Assembly (NCBI GenBank): GCA_026770585.1
Contig: MU646308.1
Coordinates: forward strand, 175,613 to 190,521
DNA from: Baffinella frigidus
Lineage: Eukaryota; Cryptophyceae; Cryptomonadales; Baffinellaceae
DNA length: 14,909 nt
Reading direction: 5' to 3'
Both the position numbers and the translations under genes were made by a program. The notes under the pieces were generated by a model. The model had not been told where the DNA came from. It saw only the letters and a program-made list of their open reading frames with translations, and searched no databases. Below, piece after piece: positions 1 through 9,096 of this stretch (position 1 is its first letter; each line of letters begins with the position of its first letter).

Positions 1-118
1 CAGGGTTCAGGGTTCAGGGTTCAGGGTTCAGGGTTCAGGGTTCAGGGTTCAGGGATCAGGGATCAGGGATCAGGGATCAAGGTTCAGGTTTCAGGGTTCA
101 GGGTTGTGGGTGCAAAGT
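1..118. repeat. Telomere-like heptamer array, TTCAGGG and ATCAGGG
   Basis: About eight TTCAGGG units (1-54) switch to four ATCAGGG units (55-82), then degenerate TTCAGGG. G-rich on plus, so C-rich on the sense strand of the minus-strand gene. It lies in the intron after exon 6. Confidence 0.9.
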
Positions 119-129
119 TGAGGTGTGAC

Positions 130-220
130 CTGCTTGAACAGGCAGAGGTGGGAGGACGCCGAGCGGTTCGAAGGGGCACTCCAGACAACGTCGATGAATG
201 CCGCTCCTTGGCATACTTGC
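130..220 (-). CDS. Exon 6: second C-x-G..IDV-x-W segment
   Basis: One nucleotide plus 30 codons; acceptor GGCCCCAG|G, donor AAGCAG|GTCACA in phase 0. It reads QVCQGAAFIDVVW, then SAPSNRSASSHLCLFKQ. C-Q-G-A-A-F-I-D-V-V-W parallels C-P-G-D-S-I-D-V-A-W of exon 1, and SSHLCLF parallels ALQLWL, so the protein probably has two copies of this extracellular domain with the cysteine repeats between them. The next exon would lie left of the window. An acceptor-side echo split by a foldback element is at 361-589. Confidence 0.65.
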
Positions 221-3200
221 CTGGGGCCACGGCTGGTCATTAGTCACAAGACTTGTGGATGAAATTCCGACATGCTTCCTGGCGTCGTTAGGGGTTGTGA
301 TTTTAGGGTTTATGATTTGGTGTTGGGGGTTAAGGGTTTGAGGTTCAGGGTTCAAGGTTCAGGGGTTCGAAGGGGCACTCGAGAATGCCGGAGGATCCTA
401 TTTATATGTAGGGTTGTAAATATTTGTACCAGGATAAGGTGTTCCAACCTCGTGACTGGCCAATATATGGCTAGTAACGTGACCAATCAACGAAAATTAC
501 TACACAAATGCCCACTTTTAAAAGAACATTGGTTTTAAATAGGGCCCTCTAGCATTCTCGTGTGGAAAGGCGCCCCTAGGCAAACTTGCCTGGGTTGAGG
601 GCTCAGGGGTTGAGAGTTTAGGGGTATAGGGTTTTAGGATTCGGGATTCAGGAGTTAGGGTCTACGATTGAAGGTTTTAAGGTTTAGGGTATGGGGTTGA
701 GGGTTTAGGGTCTCGGGTCTCGGGTCTCGGGTCTGGGGGCTCGGGTCTCGGGTTCAGGGTGTGGGGTTTAGGGTGCACCGCTGGGGTTTAGGGTGTAGGG
801 GCCAAACCCCCACAATTGAACCCCAGTAGTTCATGGAGCAGGGTGTGGGCGTTAGGTGTATCACTCAACTCTAGGCGTAAGGGCCTACCTAGGACCTGTA
901 TCGAGAGTAATAAAGAAGAAGAAGAAGAAGAAGAAGAAGAAGAGAACCGCATGAGGCGAGATTCCCAGGAATCGGTTGGCAGAGACGCGGAGGAAGTGGA
1001 GGTGTGTGAGCAGGTTAGGGGTCACCCCCTCAACCACGAGAGTACTAAAGAAGAAGAAGAAGAAGAAGAAGAAGAAGAAGAAGAAGAAGAGTAGACCAAC
1101 GAGCCCGCTTCGGGTCGCTAGGTCGACTACGCGTCGGGCCAATAAGTCGACTATCAAGAACAAGGTTAGGGATAACCAACCTTGAAGAAGGGGGTAGGAG
1201 GTACCGGGGAGCGGCTTGCTACTCTTATCTCAGAAAAGGGATTTTTAAATTCGTTTTCTTAAGTCAATTCCTGTACAAATTCGTCAACTTATTCTTTTCT
1301 CTGCGCATAAGTTGACAAATTTGAAGGGGGGTTGACTTAAGAAAACGAATTTAAGAATCCCTTTTCTGAGATAAACTCCTCCAGGTTGCATTTACGCGTA
1401 CAGGTTCAGAAAGAGCAATGGGTTTCATCTATCGAAGAAGAAAGAGCAATGGGTTTCATCTATCGAAGAAGAAGCCTTCTTTGAGTTTTATCTATCGAAG
1501 TAGAAGCCTTCATTCTCGAGAATGCGAGCCCGCTTCGGGCCGATAGGTCGACTACGTTTCGGGCCAATGCGTCGACTACCAAGAAGAACGTAAAAGGTAC
1601 CGGGGAGCGGCGATAGTGTGCGGGAGGGCGCAGGACGCATCCAAGCCCCCGCAGGCCCCGCATGAGTCGCGCTCCTACGTTGGGGTGTGGGGTTATTTTT
1701 CTAGAGAACGTTTAATTTTTCTACGCAACGTTTGACGTAGAAGAATCCAACCCCACCCCTCAACGTTGCGTAGAACAATCCGACCCCTTGGATGTTTCTA
1801 CGTAACGTTGAGGGGTGGGGTTGAGGTTTAGGGTTTAGGGTTCAGGATGCGTCCGAGCCCCCGCAGGCCCTACATGAGTCCCAAGCCTGCTTTCGGATTA
1901 GGGTTTCTCGGGTACCACACGGTGGGCTACGAAGGTTTCGTTGGGGCTGGAATTCAGGGTGTTACGTGGCCAATTTGCGCCAGAAAATCCTTGAAGGTAA
2001 TTGCATCAAGGCAAGTTGACTTTTGATGAAAGGTTCGTACCTTGCAGGAGCTTAGCCCCCCCCTTCAGTTGTAGATGCTGAGAACAGCTTACCCTGAACC
2101 CATGAACCCTGCACCCTGCACCCGGCGTCCGCCTTGGTTGGGTGGCTAGTTACTTAGTTGGTTGGTTGGGTGGTTAGTTACTTGGTTACTTAATTACTTA
2201 GTTACTAAGTAACAGAAGACGGGCGCATCCCTTCTTCGATCGGCGGCCCTCCGGACTTGCAGGGCGTCGACCACACGGTATAACCGAAATGCCCCCTCAG
2301 GCCCACTCCTGGGTCCGAGGTTGGGGTTCGGGGTTGGGGTTTTCTACGTTACGTTGAAGGGGTGGGGGTTAGGTTCAGGGTTTAGGGTGCAGGACGCGTC
2401 CGAGCCGCCACGGACTAAACCCTGAACCGTAAACCGTACACCGTCAACTCTAAACGATAAACCCTAAGCCCTGAACCCTACACCCTCAACCACAGACGCC
2501 CCGCATGAGGCCAGCGGGTTTGGGGGAAGGGATCTGCTCGGGCGCCAGACACAATCGGGAACATCGTGTGCGAGATAGTCTTTACTGAGGAAAGGACGGG
2601 TCCGCGCGTGCTGTGGTCCTGAATCTCCTGATAGTGGTTAGGGGGTGGGGGTTGCTTCGAACGTTGACGAGGTTTGGGGTCCAGGGTTTTGGGGTTTGTG
2701 CGTCGGGTTTATGTTTCAGGGTTCATGTTTCAGGGTTTGTATTTCAGGGTATAGGGGTTAACTCTGACCGTAAAACACAAACCCTTTCCGAACCCTACAA
2801 TGGTTATTTTTCGGACCAGGCCGGAGTTGGGCACGCCGTCGCATCCCGATGTCACGTCCCCCCCGTGATGTCACGTCCCCCCCGCACACACCCCACCCCA
2901 CGTGCATAAATACACAACACCGCAACGTTTCGCGTACACCGCCTAGACAAATACACAACACCGCAGCGTTTCGCGTACACGAAGCCCCCTAAAATGGTTG
3001 TTTTTCGGACCAGGCCGGAGTTGGGCACGCCGTCGCATCCCGAGCACGATGTGGAGTCTCCCCCACATACCCCGCACGCGTCGGGCCGGATGCCCGAGTG
3101 TGGAACGCCGTCGCACCTGGTGCAGGGTCCAGGGTTTGGGGCACGGGGTTCCGGGTGGTGCATGCAGCTTCAGGTTTCAGGGATCAGGGTTGATGGTTAA

Positions 3201-3402
3201 GGGTTCAGGTTTCAGGGGACAGGGTTGAGGGTTGAGGGTTGAGGGTTGAGGGTGCGGGGGCGTAGGGTGCAGGGGTCAGGTTTCAGGGGTCAGGGTTGAG
3301 GGTTGAGGGTTGAGGGTTGAGGATGCGGGGGCGTAGGGTACATGGGTAATGTTTCAGAGGTCAGGGTTCAGGGTTCAGGGGTCAGGTTTCAGGGGTCAGG
3401 GT

Positions 3403-3434
<32 letters not shown>

Positions 3435-5473
3435 GGGTCAGGGTTGAGGGTTGAGGGTTCAGGATGCACGGTGCAGGGCTTGGTGTTTAAGGTTTAGGGT
3501 GTGGGTTAGGGTTAGGGTTTACACTTTATCGTGCATGGATTAGGGTTTAGGGGGCTCGTGGTGACCCAGCGCACGACACCCCCCCGCACTACAAAGGCTG
3601 ACTACAAGTAAGAAGAGTTTTCGAACCCGCTCGCGTCCGGCGTTCACTACCAGCGCGTCCTTTATAACATTATAAACATTATAAACAGTACCACGACGCC
3701 CGCTAAAACAACATTCCGGGGCGGATTCGAGGAGGCGTCCCACCAGCCCTTGGAGGTGGCTCAAATTGTGGTATGGAACAGAAATCCCAAAAGTTGATTT
3801 TGCTCTGAGATTGCGAATTCTCAAGTTGTAGCGGGGTCGAATCGACCCCCCGCTGTAAGGTAACATGGCTCAAACTCCAGAGCACAATTTGAGCCACCTC
3901 CCAGGGCTGGTGTTCCGGCCGGGGTTTGGGGGCTAGGGTTGAGGAGTCTCGGGGTACCCGGCGCAAGACGCCCCGCCCCCCCCGCAGACCCCGCACACGT
4001 CCGCCTCCTGATGGTCGGGGTTGGGGTTTAGGTTGAGGGCTTTCGGGTTGAGGATTTAGGGTTTGGGGTTCAGGTGTTGGGTTTTAGGGTTTAGGATTTA
4101 GGGACCCCGCACATGCCCACCTCCTGATAGTCGGGGTTTAGGGTTTAGGGTTTAGGGTTTAGGGTTTAGGGTTTAGGGTTCAGGGTTTAGGGTTTAGGGT
4201 TTAGGGTTCAGGGTTTAGGGTTTAGGGTGTAGGCTTCAGGGATGACTAGCGGTGCCTGCGTCAATTGTCTTTTCTGGAACAACGCAAAATGTTGGCGAGA
4301 TTTCTCGAAGAATGTCTTGCGGTCTGGGATCCTCGTGAATTGGATCTAGATGCTCCTTGTGGTAAAGCATTGTGGTAGAGCGTTCCACACGAGAATGCCA
4401 GAGGGGCCTATCTAAAACCCTTGTGCTTTTAAAAGTGGGCATTTGTGTAGTAACTTTCGTTGATTGGTCACGTAACTCTGCGAAATTAGCACAGGGTTTA
4501 GGGTTTGGGGTTTAGGGTTTCGCGTTTAAGGTTCAGGATTTAGGGTTCGGGGCTTACTGCTAACCGCAATGGTTTAGGCTTTGCGGCGTGCGTCTAACCG
4601 CAATGGTTGGAGTTTGGTGTTGAGGGTTCAGGGTTGAGGGGTCAGGGGTCACCTGCTACGTAAAGATTATTATTATTACCAGTTGACCCATACATTAAAG
4701 TTTCTATTAATTCACAATCATCGAATCTCGGCGGACTGCCTCTACCTATTGCTTGTGTGAATATAAGAATTTTGGCATCATCAAGCCCGACAGGGGTGAG
4801 GGCGTACCCCGACGGTCACGTGACCGCTGCACGCGCCAACGATGTGGAAAGTTGCCAACGATGTGGAAAGTTGCCAACGATGTGGAAAGTTGCCAGAAGG
4901 AACTTCATGTGCGGGGCGACTCAATTTAAACCGTGTTTTTGCTATCTTGGGGTGGATTTTCTTATATATTAAAGCTGTGTCGAAGCTAATACAGCAAAAT
5001 AAGACAGTCACCAGCCTTAAGATGGCTGGCATAAAAGGCGGTTTAAATTGAGTCGCCCCGCACACTCAAGTGCTTTCACATTTTTGCCTCGACATCAGGA
5101 ACGTTCCCGAGACAGCACCAAATCCGTGTGTGCGATTGTTACGCCACGCGTTTTCGTTACAATGCGATTATAAGAATCCATTTTGGGGGCTGTGTAGTAA
5201 TTTTCACAGGAATCTGAGATATAATCTGTAGAAGAATCCATTTTGGGGGCTGTGTAGTAATTTTCACAGAAATCTGAGATGTAATCTGTGGAAAAATGCA
5301 TTTTGGGGGCTGTGTAGTAATTTTCACGGTTGGGGTGTACCTCGATGGTCACGTTGCCGCTGCACGCCCCCCACGCCCCTGTCGCCAGGTCCAGCGCACA
5401 TGCCCGCACCTGCTTCCGGGCCCAGCGTTTAGGGATGGTTCCGGGCCCAGGGTGTAGGGAAGCTCTAAACCCT

Positions 5474-5521
<48 letters not shown>

Positions 5522-5956
5522 GGAGGGAGAGAGAGAGAGGCCTCCACGCGCGCATTCCCAAGGTCTCGCCCCACGCCCCTGTCGCCAGGTCCAGCGCACA
5601 CGCCCGCACCTGCTTCCGGGCACAGGGTCCACGCCAGGTCGTAAGTTCCAATTTCAGCCACACGTCTTTTGAAAAAAATGTAGCCGGATCCGAAATTTTG
5701 TATTCGGATCGGACGTGGAGAGGACGAGTAGCTGCGAAATCGATGGTGGCTACGTACCATTTAGTACCACGAAATGAAACGTTGCGTTCTGAAATTCCCA
5801 GTAATGACCTGCCGTGGTTAGAGTTGAGAGCTTAGGGTTTAGGGATCGTGAATAACCCAATAAATCATAGTTCGTCGCCAACGCCTCCATCCATTTTAAT
5901 CTTGGAGTATCCCGGATTACGGTGTGGGGCTGAGGGGAAGTCGCCCCCACCTTGAC

Positions 5957-6040
<84 letters not shown>

Positions 6041-6485
6041 CCTCCACGCGCGCATTCCCAAGGTCGCGTCCTCTCTCTGGGGGGTCACGCTACGCTAGAC
6101 CTGAGTGTGGGCAATCGCATCGATTCGCTTTACACAAAAAGGCCGGATTTCCGGCCTTTTCTCCAAAAGTTGACATACTTTCAAGGGAATTTGTCGGAAT
6201 TGACTTTTGCGATTGCTTCCACTCAGGTCTAGCGTAGACAGGGTCTGGAAAGGCAGGGAAGTCGAATGATTCTGGAGTACGGTTTACGTTTGGGGTTTAA
6301 TCCGGGGACATGTTTAATTTAAAAGAAACTGAATCCCTATTTGTTCATAGGAGTTGGACGAAGGCTAATTAGGGCCCTAAGTAAATTTAATTAGTGCCAT
6401 ATTCCGGTTTGATAGGTCATTTTCTTTTTAATTAAACTTGTTCCCGGATGAGGTTAGGGGTGGAGGGCAGGGCCTGCACGGGTCG

Positions 6486-6516
<31 letters not shown>

Positions 6517-8418
6517 GCCTTCTTGACCTTTCGCGTTAGTGCGGCGAACGCACGGCCAGACAGCAGCTGTCCTAACCCGCAAACCGCGAAGCCCAACGCC
6601 CAACCGCTAGTGTTCGGGGTGGGGGTTAGGGGTCCACACGGTGGGCTACGACGGTTTCGTTGGGCCTAGAATTCAGGGTGTTACGTGACCAAATTGCACC
6701 AGAAAATCCCCACCCAGGGGTGTGGGTTCACGACCTGGACAGGCAGGGTAGCGCGCCCCGCGAGGTTCAGGGTTTATGGATTACGATTTAGGGCTTATTT
6801 AATAGGGTAACGGCCTGAAAATGGGGTAGTTAGGCCTACGGCATTGCCTAGGACCTCCTACCGTAGGCCGAAACTTTTTGGTCCTAGGATCCCTCGGCCT
6901 ACGGTAGGAGGTCCTAGGCAATGCCGTAGGCCTAACTACCCCATTTTCAGGCCGTTCGCCTCTGATATTGTTCACGACCTGGACAGGCAGGGTAGCGCGC
7001 CCCGCGGGGCACATCGGGGGGCGACCCTACGGTAGGCAACCCGTAGGGGAATAGGGGGGGTTCCTACGGACAAGGTAACGGAAACTCGGGCACTCAGTGC
7101 CCGAAAATCCCTTCGGAGCCCGCTGTGTGGGTTCACGACCTGGACAGGTAACGCAGCGCGCCCCGCGAGGCGTGAAATCCGCCGCCGGGATTCGCGGCGG
7201 GGTTTGAATAACCCCTAAGCGGTAAGACCCAGGACCCTACGGTAGGCAAACCGTAGGGGAACAGGGGGGGTTCCTACGAATAAGGTAACGGAAACTCGGG
7301 CACTCCGTGCCCGAAAATCCCTTGAAAGCCCGCTGTGTAGTTAGGGTGTATTGTTGACGACCTGGAGAGGTAACGCAGCGCGCCCCGCGAGGCGCCCCGT
7401 GGAATCGAGCGCCGGGATTTGGAGCGGTATCACTCCTGACGGCGCGTGCGGCTCGGAGAGCACCTCCTGGTTTCGTGGTGCGGGGTTGGTTTGGATGCTG
7501 GGGTTGGTTTTGATGCTGGGGTTGGTTTTGATTCAGGGGTTTGATTCAGGGGTTAGGGGTAAGTGTTGGTTCGGTTGGGGGTTAGGAGTCGCTGGAATAC
7601 GCAGCGGTATCACTCCTGACGGCGCGTGCGACTCGGAGAGCACCTTCTGTGGTTGGCGATTGGGGCGAGGGGTTAGGGTTTGGGGGTCAGTGTTGATTCG
7701 TTTCGGGCGTAAGGGTTAGGGGTTCGTGTTTAGGGGTGAGGGATTAGGGGTTCGGGGTTAGGGGTTCGGGGTTCGGGGTTAGGGGTTAGGGGTTAGGGTA
7801 AGGGGTTAGGGGTTAGGGTAAGGGGTTAGGGGTTAGGGGTTAGGGTAAGGGGTTAGGGGTTAGGGGTTAGGATTGGGGGTTGGGATTGGGGGTTAGGGTT
7901 CGCCGGGATATGCAGCGGCAGCACTCCTGACGGTGCGTGCGGCTCGGAGAGCACCTCCTGTGGGCAGAGGTTGGAGATGAGGGTGGGTTTGGGGCTTGGG
8001 ATTGGGGTTTAGCCTACCGTTTAGGGGTCAGTGTTGATTCATTTGGGGCGTAAGGGTCAGGGGTTGGTGTTTAGGGGTTAGGGGTTAGGGGGTAGGATTG
8101 GGGTTGAGGGGTCGCTGGGATTTGCAGCGGTATCACTCCCGATGGAGCGTGCGCCTCGTGCGGATAAAACCCAGACTCCAAACGTAGCCCATAAAACCCA
8201 AACTCCAAGCCCCAATCCCCAATCCCGCACGGGGGTTGGGGATTGGGGTTTGGAGTTTGGGTTTTAGGGGCTAGGGGTTGGTGTTCATTCAATTAGGGTT
8301 TAGGGTTTAGGGTTGACCTCCTGGTTTGGTGATTGCGGTTCAGGGGGTTTAGGGTTTAGGGTTTAGGTGCCACGAGAGATGCGTTGGATGATGTTGGGGT
8401 GAGAGAAAACGAGGGATG

Positions 8419-8449
<31 letters not shown>

Positions 8450-8716
8450 CGTGGGATAGAGAGAGAGTGAGAGAGAGGAATTGAGAGAGAGAGAGAGAGA
8501 GGGATAGAGAGAGAGAGAGAGATGGAGAGCGGGGGGGTTCCCTTTTCTGATACAGAGATGAGAGAGGGAGAGAGGGAGAGAGGGAGCGAGAGAGAGAGAG
8601 AGCGAGCGATCCCATTGATGATACCAAGATGTGTGTGTGTGTGAGAGAGAGAGATCATTAATGATACCACGATGCGAGAGAGAGAGAGAGCGAGCGAGAG
8701 TGAGAGCGAGCGAGCG

Positions 8717-8762
<46 letters not shown>

Positions 8763-8780
8763 CGCGCGCGAGCGCGCAAC

Positions 8781-8834
<54 letters not shown>

Positions 8835-9047
8835 CCTGCAATGATACAGCGGTTCCGGCAATTCTTGTCCGATATCGGGGTCTCGAGAATTCGAGGTTCC
8901 GAGGTTATTCAAACAAAGAATCATAATCAAACCCCATAGAGCTTTTCCGGTAGGACTTGGCCGTTCCCGCTTTGCCGAATTGCCGACTAGGGGATTTCGA
9001 TTGGTACCACGAAACTCGAAACGATGGGTTTACAGCCTTTTACAACC

Positions 9048-9096
<49 letters not shown>

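Noticed and set aside
1-118. A true telomere or chromosome end
   Set aside because: Heptamers are variants, occur throughout the window in introns of two genes and on both strands, and are followed by exons.
120-180. tRNA-like GGTTCGAA motif
   Set aside because: No acceptor or anticodon stem around it; it is part of exon 6 and its echo.
4837-5328. CRISPR-like array
   Set aside because: The 19-bp triplet has no spacers and the 60-bp repeats are contiguous; the context is eukaryotic introns.
5095-5760. 221-codon minus-strand open frame
   Set aside because: Made of the 60-bp tandem repeat, a (GA)n tract and a duplicated 51-bp segment inside intron 2; no recognisable domain.
6809-6956. Conventional microRNA gene
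   Set aside because: The arms are perfect over 63 bp and a sister copy exists, which fits a foldback transposon better; small RNAs remain possible.
8349-8939. Long Ser-Leu and Arg-Glu repeat open frames on both strands
   Set aside because: Pure translation of (GA)n; open in several frames at once, with no start context or non-repeat domain.
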